Part shown: piece after piece, positions 51,637-61,301 of the stretch
Numbering within the stretch: the first letter of the stretch is position 1
Layout of the letters: each line of letters opens with the position of its first letter
Assembly (NCBI RefSeq): GCF_030182585.1
Contig: NZ_JARXOW010000001.1
Span: 310,001 to 374,000 of the forward strand
Direction: 5' to 3'
Length of the DNA stretch: 64,000 bases
Origin: Pedobacter faecalis
Lineage (GTDB): Bacteria > Bacteroidota > Bacteroidia > Sphingobacteriales > Sphingobacteriaceae
Notes under the pieces: model-generated
Told to the model about the DNA's origin: nothing
The model's database searches: none
Seen by the model: the letters and a program-made list of their open reading frames with translations, nothing else
Translations under genes and position numbers: made by a program

Positions 51637-54069
51637 ATGCCAAAGTGGTCTAAAATTGCCATTAGAATATTCGGTGTGCTTGTCTTGGTTGTGCTTGTTA
51701 TGTATATGGCCATTGCGGCCTATGTTTACTTTAATAGGGAACAACTTCTCGTAAGTATAACAAAGAAATTAAATGAAAATCTGAACGGCAGGATGACCGT
51801 GGAAAGCATGGATCCAACCTTCCTGTCGGGATTTCCCTCTGTTTCCTTCAAACTAAAAAATGTGCTCCTTAAGGATCGGTATTGGGAAAAGCATCGACAT
51901 ACTCTGCTAAAAGCGGAAGATTTCGAAATCGCGGTAAACGCTTTAGCACTCGTAACGGGCACCATTGACATTAATAAGATCAGTATTCATAAGGCGGCCA
52001 TCTATCTGTATACGGATAGTACGGGTTACAGCAACAGTTCAATATTCGGACGGGGTGGCAGCGGTACAGACAAGTCTGATCGTGGGGCGGGAGATCTTGA
52101 GATCGGCAGGTTAAATCTAAGTGACGTCGACTTTGTACTCGACAATCAGAAAGGTTATAAAAAGTTTCACTTTAACGTAGACAGGCTAAATGCGGCGGTC
52201 GACTACAACTGGTCGGACTGGACAGCAGATATTCGTTTGAAGACGATGGCCAGGAGCTTGGCTTTCAACACAAGAAAAGGAAGCTTTATTAAAGACAAGA
52301 TACTGGAAGGGCCGTTCAAAATCAGTTATACCGCTAAGACAGGCATGCTGGAAGTTTGGCCTAATGAACTCAAGATCGGAAATCGCCCTTTTCTCATAAG
52401 TGGCCGTTTTGATACATCAGTGCCCGATACGCGGTTTGGAATTAATATTGAAGTCAACGATATACGCTGGCGCGAAGCCGCGGCTTTACTGGCCTCCAAT
52501 ATATCTGCTAAATTAAATATGTTTAACCTGGATAAGCCTATAGATGTATATTGCAATATAGCTGGGGATATGGGCCCGGGCGGTGATCCCACTATTAACG
52601 TAAAGGCGATCGTAAAAGATAACGTTTTAAGCAGTCCGGGTGGCGTGGTAAAGGGATGTGATTTTACCGGAACTTTCACGAATAAAAATCTCGCCTCTCA
52701 GCCGCAGGGGGACGAAAACTCGGCTATTAAACTCTATAAGTTCAGGGGCACTTATGAGGAGATTCCTTTTTCAATCGATACCGCGTCGATCGTGAACCTT
52801 GACGATCCGGTGGCTACAGGTGTGTTTAAGTCACGCTTCGCAATAATTAAGCTCAACAATGTGATAGGCGATAACATGCTTAAGTTTGGTGAAGGCACGG
52901 CGGATGTGACACTCGCATACAAAGCGGGTATTGTTGATTTTCAGCTCAACAAACCTTACTTGAAAGGGAAAGTTTCGATAACAAACGGTGATGTAACGTA
53001 CGTTCCGAGGAAAGTGCGTTTTAAGAACACAGCAATCTCGCTTGATTTCACGGATAACGATCTATTCATCAGAAACATAAAACTGCAAAGCGGGAAAAGC
53101 AAGGTGTTTATGGAAGGTTCTATCAAAAACTTTTTGAACCTTTACTACAACGCTCCTGAAAAAATTGTCCTTAACTGGCAGGTAAAAAGTCCGGAGATAC
53201 ATCTGGGAGAGTTCGCGGGCTTTCTTGGAACCCGAAAGCCTAAAGCTAAAAGGCGAACACCGCAGTCAAATTTTTCGGACAACCTTAATGAGGCGTTTGA
53301 ACGTAGTAACGTAGATATGAATGTAAGCGTCGACAAGCTTTACTATAATAAATTTCTGGCCAGCAATGTAAAAGCCATGCTGTTAGTTTCAGAATCTGGC
53401 ATTCAACTCAGGAATGTCAGGCTCAGCCATGCCGGCGGGTCTTTAACTTTGAACGGTGCGGTGACACAGCAACGGGGAGTCAACCGTTTTGGCATCCGCA
53501 CAGTATTGAATAATGTGGACGTGAAGCGACTTTTCTATGCGTTTGATAATTTTGGGCTAACGTCATTAACTGCAGCAAATCTCCAGGGTTTCATGAACGC
53601 GCAGGCTAAAGTAGGGGGGCTTGTGAACGACGAGGGCAAACTGGTCAGAAACTCGATGAATGGTAATGTATCGTTTCTTTTAAGAAAAGGTGTACTGAAA
53701 GATTTTGAACCGGTAAAGAACGTGGGCAAATTTGCCTTTCCGTTCCGGGATATGGATAATATTACATTCAGTGACCTGAAGGGGCGGTTCGACATACGTG
53801 GAGAGAAGATTATGATAAAACCTATGCAGATCAGTTCAAGTGTGTTGAATATGGACGTTTCGGGAGTTTATTCTATGAATGAGGGTACCAATATCGCGGT
53901 GGACGTGCCGCTCCGTAATCCAAAAAAGGATGAGGATCTCACAGATGAAAAGGAAATTAAAGCGCGGAGGATGAAAGGAATAGTGTTACATTTACTGGCA
54001 ACTGATGGCGAGGATGGTAAAATAAAGATTAAACTGAATAAAAATCGCGACAAATCAAAAACTATATAA
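51637..54069 (+). CDS. AsmA-family membrane protein
   Basis: The 810-residue protein has one N-terminal membrane helix (about residues 9-31) and then a long beta-rich body. It has the AsmA signature near the start, LNENLNGRMTVESMD with FLSGFPSVSFKLKNVLLKD, and an AsmA C-terminal-like part around 590-740 (LRNVRLSHAGGSLTLNGAVT, FDIRGEKIMIKPMQISSSVLNMDVSG). Such proteins bridge the envelope and are thought to move lipids between membranes. It runs into the OsmC gene with 2 bases between. Confidence 0.88.
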   Translation: MPKWSKIAIRIFGVLVLVVLVMYMAIAAYVYFNREQLLVSITKKLNENLNGRMTVESMDPTFLSGFPSVSFKLKNVLLKDRYWEKHRHTLLKAEDFEIAVNALALVTGTIDINKISIHKAAIYLYTDSTGYSNSSIFGRGGSGTDKSDRGAGDLEIGRLNLSDVDFVLDNQKGYKKFHFNVDRLNAAVDYNWSDWTADIRLKTMARSLAFNTRKGSFIKDKILEGPFKISYTAKTGMLEVWPNELKIGNRPFLISGRFDTSVPDTRFGINIEVNDIRWREAAALLASNISAKLNMFNLDKPIDVYCNIAGDMGPGGDPTINVKAIVKDNVLSSPGGVVKGCDFTGTFTNKNLASQPQGDENSAIKLYKFRGTYEEIPFSIDTASIVNLDDPVATGVFKSRFAIIKLNNVIGDNMLKFGEGTADVTLAYKAGIVDFQLNKPYLKGKVSITNGDVTYVPRKVRFKNTAISLDFTDNDLFIRNIKLQSGKSKVFMEGSIKNFLNLYYNAPEKIVLNWQVKSPEIHLGEFAGFLGTRKPKAKRRTPQSNFSDNLNEAFERSNVDMNVSVDKLYYNKFLASNVKAMLLVSESGIQLRNVRLSHAGGSLTLNGAVTQQRGVNRFGIRTVLNNVDVKRLFYAFDNFGLTSLTAANLQGFMNAQAKVGGLVNDEGKLVRNSMNGNVSFLLRKGVLKDFEPVKNVGKFAFPFRDMDNITFSDLKGRFDIRGEKIMIKPMQISSSVLNMDVSGVYSMNEGTNIAVDVPLRNPKKDEDLTDEKEIKARRMKGIVLHLLATDGEDGKIKIKLNKNRDKSKTI

Positions 54070-54071
54070 TT

Positions 54072-54482
54072 ATGAAACGTAATGCAACAGCCGTTTGGAA
54101 TGGCACAATTAAAGAAGGTTCTGGTCATTTAACAACTGGTAGTAAAGTACTTGATCAGACCCAGTATTCTTTCAATAGCAGGTTTGCAGAAGGTATAGGT
54201 ACCAACCCGGAAGAGCTTATGGCAGCAGCACATGCGGGTTGCTTCACCATGAAACTGAGCCTGGATTTAACTGAGGCTGGCTTCAATCCAGCGTCGTTGG
54301 AGACTACAGGCACCGTTACTATCGACAACGGGGTGATCACAAGTTCTAATCTTGTCCTCAAAGCAAGTATCCCCGGTATAGAGGAAGACAGGTTTCAGGA
54401 GATTGCCAAGGGTGCTAAAGAGAATTGCCCGGTGAGTAAGGCCTACAGCGTTGATATTTCACTGGATGCCACGCTGGTCTAG
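54072..54482 (+). CDS. OsmC-family peroxiredoxin
   Basis: This 136-residue protein has the two redox cysteines of the family: AHAGCFTMKLS near residue 56 and KENCPVSKAY near 118. The N-terminal RNATAVWNGTIKEGSG is typical of OsmC rather than Ohr. It reduces organic hydroperoxides in the cytoplasm. It ends the operon that begins with AsmA, and a strong terminator follows. Confidence 0.93.
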   Translation: MKRNATAVWNGTIKEGSGHLTTGSKVLDQTQYSFNSRFAEGIGTNPEELMAAAHAGCFTMKLSLDLTEAGFNPASLETTGTVTIDNGVITSSNLVLKASIPGIEEDRFQEIAKGAKENCPVSKAYSVDISLDATLV

Positions 54483-54502
54483 TACCTAAAAATGCCGAAC
54501 CT

Positions 54503-54538
54503 AAATCCTCCTGTGCGAAAGCTCAGGAGGATTTTTTT
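54503..54538 (+). terminator. Rho-independent terminator after osmC-like gene
   Basis: ATCCTCCTG and CAGGAGGAT pair, closed by an inner GC-GAAA-GC loop, with seven T after it. Confidence 0.9.
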
Positions 54539-54547
54539 ATGGAACTG

Positions 54548-54578
54548 TTTGGGCGTAAAGGTGTATTTTGTATATTTT
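54548..54578 (+). promoter_or_regulatory. proB promoter
   Basis: TTTG (54548-54551) and TATATTTT (54571-54578) are 19 bases apart. The -7 element has one mismatch to TAnnTTTG. A leader of about 35 bases follows. Confidence 0.45.
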
Positions 54579-54616
54579 CGCAAGGCAACCTAAATATTTT
54601 TTAAACAAACAAACTA

Positions 54617-55651
54617 ATGAGCAAGTCTATACTTGTTTTGAAGCTGGGTTCAGCTTCTATCACAACGCCTCAGGGAGAGATCGACGAAAGCGTTATTGCC
54701 GATATTACCAGACAGGTGGCTATCTTGAATGAAAAACACCACATTATCCTGGTGTCTTCAGGTGCTGTTGCGGCAGGTAAGCGTTATCTGACCAACTATC
54801 GCGGACGCATTACGGAGCGGAAAGCAGCTGCGGCTATTGGTAATCCGCTGTTGTTGAATATGTACGCTAAGTATTTCCAGCCCTATGGCATCTCCATTGC
54901 TCAAAGTTTGTGCGAACGGCAGCATTTTTCGAAAAGAGCGCAATTTCTTCAATTAAAACAAACTTACGAAGAGCTTTGGAAGAGCGGTATTATACCTATT
55001 GCTAATGAAAATGATGTTGTCAGTAACCTGGAACTTAGATTTTCTGATAATGATGAACTTGCCACCTTACTAGGTGTGGGTTTCGGCGCTTCTTTAATTC
55101 TTCTTGGCACATCTGTTCCTGGAGTACTGGATAGCGGGGGAGCGGTTGTAAGCCAGATTGACTCTATTAATGATGAAACATTCTCTCTTGCCAATAAAAA
55201 GACTTCAGACGTAGGATTAGGGGGTATGACTTCGAAACTCACCTTTGCTCATCTTGCATCGACGATGGGTATTGGTGTCGTAATATTTGGGGCCCGTACG
55301 CCGGATGGTGTATTGAAGGCTGTGGAACATCAAACAGGTACATATTGCAAGCCACGGAGCGCCTCGATCTCGGCCCGGAACAAATGGCTGGCGAGCGGAA
55401 GCCTGGTAACCGGTAGGCTGATGATAGATAGTGGTGCCTGCGAGGCTATCAGGAAGCGTAAAAGTTTGTTGGCAGTTGGCCTGAAATCAGTTATAGCGCA
55501 TTTCTCTGACGGGGAAATATTTGAAATCGTAGATGAACAGGAGCAAATCGTTGCCGTTGCCCGGGCAAGAATGTCTTCTGAACGATTTACTTCTGAACTT
55601 AAGAAACATAACCTGGAAATCGCTAATGCCAGCGACATTGTGATATTATAA
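54617..55651 (+). CDS. proB: Glutamate 5-kinase
   Basis: This encodes 344 residues and catalyses the first step of proline synthesis, phosphorylating glutamate with ATP. The amino-acid kinase domain covers 1-255 (VLKLGSASITT, ILVSSGAVAAGK, IANENDVVSN, GLGGMTSKLTFAHLAS). A C-terminal PUA-like domain runs about 265-344. Its TAA overlaps the proA ATG by one base (TAATG), so translation is coupled. Confidence 0.95.
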   Translation: MSKSILVLKLGSASITTPQGEIDESVIADITRQVAILNEKHHIILVSSGAVAAGKRYLTNYRGRITERKAAAAIGNPLLLNMYAKYFQPYGISIAQSLCERQHFSKRAQFLQLKQTYEELWKSGIIPIANENDVVSNLELRFSDNDELATLLGVGFGASLILLGTSVPGVLDSGGAVVSQIDSINDETFSLANKKTSDVGLGGMTSKLTFAHLASTMGIGVVIFGARTPDGVLKAVEHQTGTYCKPRSASISARNKWLASGSLVTGRLMIDSGACEAIRKRKSLLAVGLKSVIAHFSDGEIFEIVDEQEQIVAVARARMSSERFTSELKKHNLEIANASDIVIL

Positions 55652-56898
55652 TGAAAGTGATACAAGAACAACTGGATCGGGCACTGCGTGCAAAACCAGC
55701 AATAGCCGGCATGACAGATGCTGGCAGACAGGCTATTATAAGGCAATTGGCTCAAATGCTGAGCGCTAATAGCGGTGAGATCATCTCAGAAAACCTGAAG
55801 GACCTCGCGCGGATGAGTGGGGCGGATCCTAAATTCGATCGATTAAAGCTCAATGAAAGTCGTATTGCCGCGCTGCATGACAGTTTGTTGAAAATAGCGG
55901 CCTTGCCCGATCCCACTGGTTGCCTCATTTCGGAGCAGACACTGGATAATGGCCTCTTGGTTCAAAAGAAAACTGTAGCCCTGGGTGTTGTTGGTGTTAT
56001 TTATGAATCGCGGCCTAATGTTACCGTTGATGTTGCCGCGTTATGTTTGCGTTCTGGAAATGCGTGCTTGCTTCGTGGTGGGCAGGATGCACAGTTCACA
56101 AATGCCTTTATCATTAGGCTTATACAAGACGTTCTCAGCAAGGCCGGCGTGAACAGGGATGTAGTGCAGCAGTTGCCTGCCGACCGAAAGTACATCCTTG
56201 ACATCCTTAAGGCCAAACACTATATCGATGTGATTATTCCGCGTGGTTCTGCGCAGTTGATTAACTACGTCCGGGAAAATTCGCTGGTTCCCGTTATCGA
56301 AACCGGAGCAGGAGTATGCCATACCTATATAGAGCGAACGGCAGATATGCATAAGGCCGTAAACATTGTCGTGAATGCGAAGAGTTCGCGTCCGTCAGTT
56401 TGTAATGCATTGGATACAATATTGGTCGATGAATTCGTAGCTGCTGAATTTATCAAGGCTTTAGCCTTAGCTTTTTTACCATATAAAATCGAGGTTTTTG
56501 CCGACCCTTTAGGTTATGAATTGCTACATGAAGCCGGATATCCTTATCGTAAACGTGCAGGCGCGGAAGATTACGGGAGGGAGTTTTTGGATTTCAAGTG
56601 TTCCTTGAAAGTCGTGTCCGGATTAATTGAAGCGCTAGCACATATTGCGATGCATTCCTCGAAGCATTCTGAAGCGATTGTGACAGAAGATAACGAAGCG
56701 GCAGATCGTTTCCTGAATGAAGTAGATGCAGCAGCAGTTTATTTAAACGCATCAACACGATTTACAGATGGGGAAGTGTTTGGCCTGGGTGCGGAAATAG
56801 GGATTTCGACGCAGAAGCTTCACGCCCGCGGGCCGTTCGCATTAGAAAAATTAGTAACTGAAAAATGGATTATAAAAGGAGAGGGACAAATTAGATGA
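55651..56898 (+). CDS. proA: Gamma-glutamyl phosphate reductase
   Basis: The 415-residue product reduces gamma-glutamyl phosphate to glutamate semialdehyde with NADPH. It shows the aldehyde dehydrogenase-like fold: GVVGVIYESRPNVTVD, LRGGQDAQFTN, YIDVIIPRGSAQLI, the catalytic cysteine in SSRPSVCNALDT near residue 255, and the end HARGPFALEKL. It overlaps proB by one base and the LacI gene by 4 bases (ATGA), so all three are one operon. Confidence 0.95.
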   Translation: MKVIQEQLDRALRAKPAIAGMTDAGRQAIIRQLAQMLSANSGEIISENLKDLARMSGADPKFDRLKLNESRIAALHDSLLKIAALPDPTGCLISEQTLDNGLLVQKKTVALGVVGVIYESRPNVTVDVAALCLRSGNACLLRGGQDAQFTNAFIIRLIQDVLSKAGVNRDVVQQLPADRKYILDILKAKHYIDVIIPRGSAQLINYVRENSLVPVIETGAGVCHTYIERTADMHKAVNIVVNAKSSRPSVCNALDTILVDEFVAAEFIKALALAFLPYKIEVFADPLGYELLHEAGYPYRKRAGAEDYGREFLDFKCSLKVVSGLIEALAHIAMHSSKHSEAIVTEDNEAADRFLNEVDAAAVYLNASTRFTDGEVFGLGAEIGISTQKLHARGPFALEKLVTEKWIIKGEGQIR

Positions 56899-57917
56899 AA
56901 CCTACATCAATAAAAGACATAGCGACCCGCGCTAAAGTTTCTATCACGACAGTTTCTTTCATTCTTAACGGGAAGGGCGAGAAAATGCGGATCAGCAGAC
57001 CTGTCATCGACAATGTCCGGTCGATAATAAGAGAGATGGAATTCGTTCCGAACCAGGTAGCCAGAAGCCTGCGGACCGGAAATACCAAGACCATAGGCTT
57101 GATTGTGGAAGACATTTCTAACCCCTTTTTTGCCAGCATTGCGAGGAAGATTGAAGACAAAGCATATAAGCTTGGCTATAAAATCAGTTACTCAAGTACA
57201 GAAAACGATGTTCGCAAGGCCAAGGAACTGATCGACATGTTTAAGGCACGTAAGGTCGACGCTTATATTATAGCTCCGGTGCCGGGAATGGAGGCTGAAA
57301 TAAAGCAGCTGGTGGGTGAGGGAATCCCTGTAGTCATATTTGACAGGAACCTGCATGACCTGGATGTCAATTTTGTTGGTGTAGATAATTTTAACGGAGC
57401 ATATCTGGCTACTCAGCATTTAATAAACCAAGGTAAGAAGCATATCGGGTTTGTTACGGTTGACCTTGACGTTGATCAGATGAATAACCGCTTTCTGGGT
57501 TATAAACAGGCTCTGGCTGATGCTGGAATACCATTTAACGACGAGATTTACAGGGCAGTCGCGTTTGGTAGCAGTGATCTGGCTATCTCCGCTCAATTGA
57601 TTGAGCTTTTCAGTGAACAACCTGAAATTGACTCGGTTTTATTTTCGACCAACTATTTGGCAATAAAGGGCTTGGGTGCATTAAAAGATTTGGATAGATC
57701 GCTTGGTCCCGACCTTGATATTGTATCTTATGACGACCATGACGTCTTTCGCTTGCATACACCGCCGATTAGCGTTATAGATCAGCCCATAGAAGATATG
57801 GCTGAAAAGATCATTGATATTTTATTACAGGAGTTGACCCGTAATAAAACGGAAAAACAAATAGAGCAGCGAAGTATGGTAAAAATTGTTCTGCAACCTC
57901 GACTTATTGAAAGGTGA
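56895..57917 (+). CDS. LacI/GalR-family transcriptional regulator
   Basis: This encodes 340 residues. The N-terminal HTH begins SIKDIATRAKVSITTVSFILNGKG, with the hinge helix near residues 50-60 (PNQVARSLRTGNTKTIGLIVEDISNPFF). A periplasmic-binding-protein-like effector domain fills the rest. LacI regulators usually sense sugars. Here the start codon overlaps the proA stop codon by 4 bases, so it is translated with the proline genes, an unusual setting that leaves its effector unclear. Confidence 0.92.
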   Translation: MKPTSIKDIATRAKVSITTVSFILNGKGEKMRISRPVIDNVRSIIREMEFVPNQVARSLRTGNTKTIGLIVEDISNPFFASIARKIEDKAYKLGYKISYSSTENDVRKAKELIDMFKARKVDAYIIAPVPGMEAEIKQLVGEGIPVVIFDRNLHDLDVNFVGVDNFNGAYLATQHLINQGKKHIGFVTVDLDVDQMNNRFLGYKQALADAGIPFNDEIYRAVAFGSSDLAISAQLIELFSEQPEIDSVLFSTNYLAIKGLGALKDLDRSLGPDLDIVSYDDHDVFRLHTPPISVIDQPIEDMAEKIIDILLQELTRNKTEKQIEQRSMVKIVLQPRLIER

Positions 57918-57942
57918 TTTAGAGGTTAAACCTCTAAATCAC
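57914..57942. terminator. Bidirectional terminator made from both stop regions
   Basis: GTGATTTAGAGGTT pairs with AACCTCTAAATCAC around one base, a 14-bp perfect palindrome. It covers the LacI stop codon and the last codons and stop of the convergent phosphohexomutase. The plus strand continues into ATTTTTG. Confidence 0.7.
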
Positions 57943-59659
57943 TAATAATATTTTTGATTTTTGAACTGAGTTCAGTATTGACTGCTGCAAAAGCATCCCC
58001 GCTGGCCAACGGCGCGTTAACACTGCAGTAGAATTTAATTTTAGGCTCTGTGCCTGATGGTCTTGCCGAAATGATGCTCCCGTCTTCGGTCACAAACTGA
58101 AGCACGTCCGACTTAGGTAAAGCTAACTGAGACTTACTACCTGATTTTATGTCGGTTTCGATTCCCAATTCGTAGTCTTTAAGCGTGATAACGTCTGAGC
58201 CTCCCAATTTCGCAGGCGGATTTGTTCTGAATTTTTCCATCATGGCTTTTATTTCTTCAGCGCCCGACTTACCCTTTTTGGTTATCGACACAAGCTCCTC
58301 TTTATAAAAGCCGTACTTCACGTACATGTCAAGTAGCGCGTCATACAAACTGCTGCCCCTATCTTTATAAAACGCAGTCATTTCAGCTATGAATGCACAA
58401 GAAATAACTGCATCCTTGTCGCGCACAAGCTCGCCGATAAGGTAGCCATAACTTTCCTCGCCCCCGCCTATAAAGGTCTTCTTGCCTTCAAGTTCGGTCA
58501 TCATCTTGCCGATCCATTTAAAGCCGGTAAGTGTATTGTAACAGGTAACGTTCTTCGCAGCTGCTATGGTATCAATCAGGTTAGATGTCACAATCGTTTT
58601 CACAATATATTCTTCCCCGGTGAGTTTGCCTTTTTCTTCCCAGGCGCTCAATAGGTAATTGATGAGCAGGCTTCCAGTCTGGTTGCCGTTCAACAGCTCA
58701 AAATCTCCATTGCTGTTCTTTACTGCGATACCCACGCGGTCAGCGTCCGGATCTGTAGCCAGTACGAGGTCGGCGTCGATTTCTTTAGCTTTCTCCAGTG
58801 CAAGTGTAAGCGCTTCTTTTTCTTCCGGGTTGGGATATATTACTGTGGGAAAGTTTCCATCTGGTGTACTTTGTTCTTCAACCAGGGACACGTTTTCAAA
58901 GCCAAATTGCTTCAATGCCTGGGGGACAAGCGTAATACCGGTCCCGTGGATCGGAGAGAAAACAATCTTAAGATCTTTCTGCCGCGAGATCGCTTCGGGT
59001 GAAACCGACAGTGCTTTGATTTTATTCAGATAAAGCTGGTCGATATCTTCACCGATAAACTCAACATTCGCGTCGATGCGGTTAAAATTCACCTCATCTA
59101 TGCTTGTTATCGCCGCAACCTCTTCCATCACCATTTTATCGTCCGGGGAAGTAAATTGTCCGCCGTCGGCGCCATACGCCTTGTAACCGTTATATTCTTT
59201 TGGGTTATGAGACGCTGTAAGCATTACGCCACTTTTACAGCCTAATTCCCGAATGGCAAAAGACAATTCAGGTGTTGGCCTCAGGGCGCTGAAGAAGTAT
59301 ACGTGTATGCCATTGGCAGAAAACACATCAGCTGTTACCTTTGCGAATACATCTGAGTTATTTCGGCTATCGTGCGCTATGGCTACTTTAATTTTTTCCG
59401 CAGGGTATTTCTTTAAAAGATAGTTGCTCAATCCTTGCGTAGCAGTCCCAATGGTATAACGGTTTATGCGGTTAGAGCCGGCTCCCATAATGCCCCTTAA
59501 TCCACCGGTGCCAAACTCAAGGTTCCTGTAAAATGAGTCAGTAAGCTCAGTATAAGCCTGCTGATCCAATAAATCCTTGATTTCCTGCTTGGTAGCATCG
59601 TCATAATTACCATTTAACCACTCGTTTACCGTACGTTGGATTCCTGTTTCTAGCTGCAT
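57926..59659 (-). CDS. Phosphohexomutase (phosphoglucomutase/phosphomannomutase family)
   Basis: The 577-residue cytoplasmic enzyme interconverts sugar 1- and 6-phosphates. The four-domain family motifs are present: TGGLRGIMGAGSNRIN near residue 55, the phosphoserine loop MLTASHNPKEYNGYK near 145, the magnesium loop ATDPDADRVG near 305, the sugar loop GGGEESYGYL near 400 and the phosphate-binding SGTEPKIK at the end. It links glycogen, trehalose or cell-wall sugar pools to glycolysis; which substrate is main is not shown. Confidence 0.92.
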   Translation of the reverse strand: MQLETGIQRTVNEWLNGNYDDATKQEIKDLLDQQAYTELTDSFYRNLEFGTGGLRGIMGAGSNRINRYTIGTATQGLSNYLLKKYPAEKIKVAIAHDSRNNSDVFAKVTADVFSANGIHVYFFSALRPTPELSFAIRELGCKSGVMLTASHNPKEYNGYKAYGADGGQFTSPDDKMVMEEVAAITSIDEVNFNRIDANVEFIGEDIDQLYLNKIKALSVSPEAISRQKDLKIVFSPIHGTGITLVPQALKQFGFENVSLVEEQSTPDGNFPTVIYPNPEEKEALTLALEKAKEIDADLVLATDPDADRVGIAVKNSNGDFELLNGNQTGSLLINYLLSAWEEKGKLTGEEYIVKTIVTSNLIDTIAAAKNVTCYNTLTGFKWIGKMMTELEGKKTFIGGGEESYGYLIGELVRDKDAVISCAFIAEMTAFYKDRGSSLYDALLDMYVKYGFYKEELVSITKKGKSGAEEIKAMMEKFRTNPPAKLGGSDVITLKDYELGIETDIKSGSKSQLALPKSDVLQFVTEDGSIISARPSGTEPKIKFYCSVNAPLASGDAFAAVNTELSSKIKNIISDLEV

Positions 59660-59813
59660 ATTAAATTGTATCTTTTTTTATATGATGTTCTGGAAACAAA
59701 TAAAATAATCTGAAGGTTTGTTGCGTATTTTATTTAATTTCACGCCCTAATATAGGTATAACATCATTTACATAATATAAACAGACGATAAAATTTAAAT
59801 ATTCCGAAAGAAA

Positions 59814-61127
59814 ATGAAAGTATTAAAGTTTGGAGGAACGTCAGTAGGAAGCCCTGAGCGAATGAGAAGATTGCTGGATATCATTAATCCGGCTGAAGAG
59901 CAGATCGTAGTTCTTTCAGCAGTTTCCGGCACCACAAATAGTTTAGTCGAGATTTCAGCCAAACTTTTAGCAGAAGAGAAACAGAAAGCCTTTGATCTCA
60001 TTGGAGCATTGAAGGAGAAATATAACGAGTTTGTGGCCGACCTCTTGCCTGAGGGGCAATACCGGCAACAAGGTCAGGAGCTGATCGACTATCATTTCGG
60101 CTTTTTGACAAACCTGGCGAGTGATCTTTTCACACCGTTGGAGGAAAAGGTTGTTCTGGCGCAGGGCGAGCTTTTATCTACCACTTTATATCACATTTAT
60201 CTGAAGTCTATCGGCATTGCTTCGGTACTTTTGCCTGCGCTGGACTTCATGAAAATTGATGAAGACAATGAACCTGATATTCCTTATGCAACGACTCACC
60301 TTAAGCCTTTGCTGGATCAACATGCAGATAACAAGCTGTTTATCACTCAAGGGTTTATATGTCGGAACAGTTTTGGCGAAGTAGACAACCTCAGACGTGG
60401 CGGGAGTGATTACACGGCATCGCTCATAGGTGCGGCTATATTGGCTGAAGAAGTGCAGATATGGACCGATATTGACGGTATGCACAATAATGATCCGCGT
60501 ATTGTAAAAGGGACTAAACCCATTGCCCATTTAACATTTGATGAAGCTGCTGAATTAGCATATTTTGGCGCGAAGATTTTGCATCCGCAGTCGGTATTTC
60601 CTGCACAAAAATATCAGATTCCTGTGCGTTTGCTTAACACTATGGAACCGGGTGCCCCCGGCACGATGATTTCCACTCAAAGCGAAAAAGGGAAAATTAA
60701 ATCCATAGCTGCGAAGGACGGAATTACTGCAATTAAGATCCATTCAAGCAGAATGTTACTGGCTTACGGATTTTTAAGAAAGGTTTTTGAAATATTTGAG
60801 CGTTACAAAACACCGATTGATATGATTACCACGTCTGAGGTAGCCATATCATTGACAGTTGATATGACGGACAACCTGGAAGCAATTAAAGAAGAGCTGC
60901 TTGCATTCGGAACAGTAGAGGTTGACCGCGACCAGTCAATCGTTTGCGTAGTTGGAGATTTCAGTGCCGAAAAGCACGGATATGCGGCGCGTGTATTGGA
61001 TGCTATCAAGCACATACCGCTGCGAATGATATCTTACGGCGGAAGTGATTACAATATTTCATTGCTAATTAATACTGAGGATAAGGCGGAAGCGCTGAAA
61101 AGTCTGCATAACCGGCTTTTTGACTAA
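59814..61127 (+). CDS. lysC: Aspartate kinase
   Basis: This encodes 437 residues and phosphorylates aspartate, the first step towards lysine, threonine and methionine. The kinase motif KFGGTSVGSP is at residues 5-14, LRRGGSDYTASLIGA near 193, and IWTDIDGMHNNDPRIV near 220. Two ACT domains follow from about 305, suggesting feedback control by lysine. The homoserine dehydrogenase fusion is absent. The lysA gene lies 174 bases downstream with a small antisense-strand gene between. Confidence 0.95.
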   Translation: MKVLKFGGTSVGSPERMRRLLDIINPAEEQIVVLSAVSGTTNSLVEISAKLLAEEKQKAFDLIGALKEKYNEFVADLLPEGQYRQQGQELIDYHFGFLTNLASDLFTPLEEKVVLAQGELLSTTLYHIYLKSIGIASVLLPALDFMKIDEDNEPDIPYATTHLKPLLDQHADNKLFITQGFICRNSFGEVDNLRRGGSDYTASLIGAAILAEEVQIWTDIDGMHNNDPRIVKGTKPIAHLTFDEAAELAYFGAKILHPQSVFPAQKYQIPVRLLNTMEPGAPGTMISTQSEKGKIKSIAAKDGITAIKIHSSRMLLAYGFLRKVFEIFERYKTPIDMITTSEVAISLTVDMTDNLEAIKEELLAFGTVEVDRDQSIVCVVGDFSAEKHGYAARVLDAIKHIPLRMISYGGSDYNISLLINTEDKAEALKSLHNRLFD

Positions 61128-61300
61128 CGCCGTTTAAGCCAAAACAAAACTGCAGCTACAATTAGCAATAACAGAATAAAAAATCGTTTTCGCTTATTGT
61201 ACTCATAAGTGCTGATCCGCCCATTGCGATAGTCGATATAATTACCTGCGTAGATAAGTGCGCAAAATACAATAAAACTGATAATAAGAAACTTAAACAC
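61124..61300 (-). CDS. Small two-helix membrane protein between lysC and lysA
   Basis: A 58-codon frame starts at a GTG at 61300 and stops at 61124, filling the lysC-lysA gap on the opposite strand. It encodes two hydrophobic helices (residues about 2-18, VFKFLIISFIVFCALIY, and 40-54, FFILLLLIVAAVLFW) joined by a charged loop with YEYNKRKR and ending LKRR, a positive-inside pattern. No family was recognised. The GTG start and overlap with the lysC stop make it uncertain. Confidence 0.5.
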   Translation of the reverse strand: MFKFLIISFIVFCALIYAGNYIDYRNGRISTYEYNKRKRFFILLLLIVAAVLFWLKRR

Positions 61301-61301
61301 G

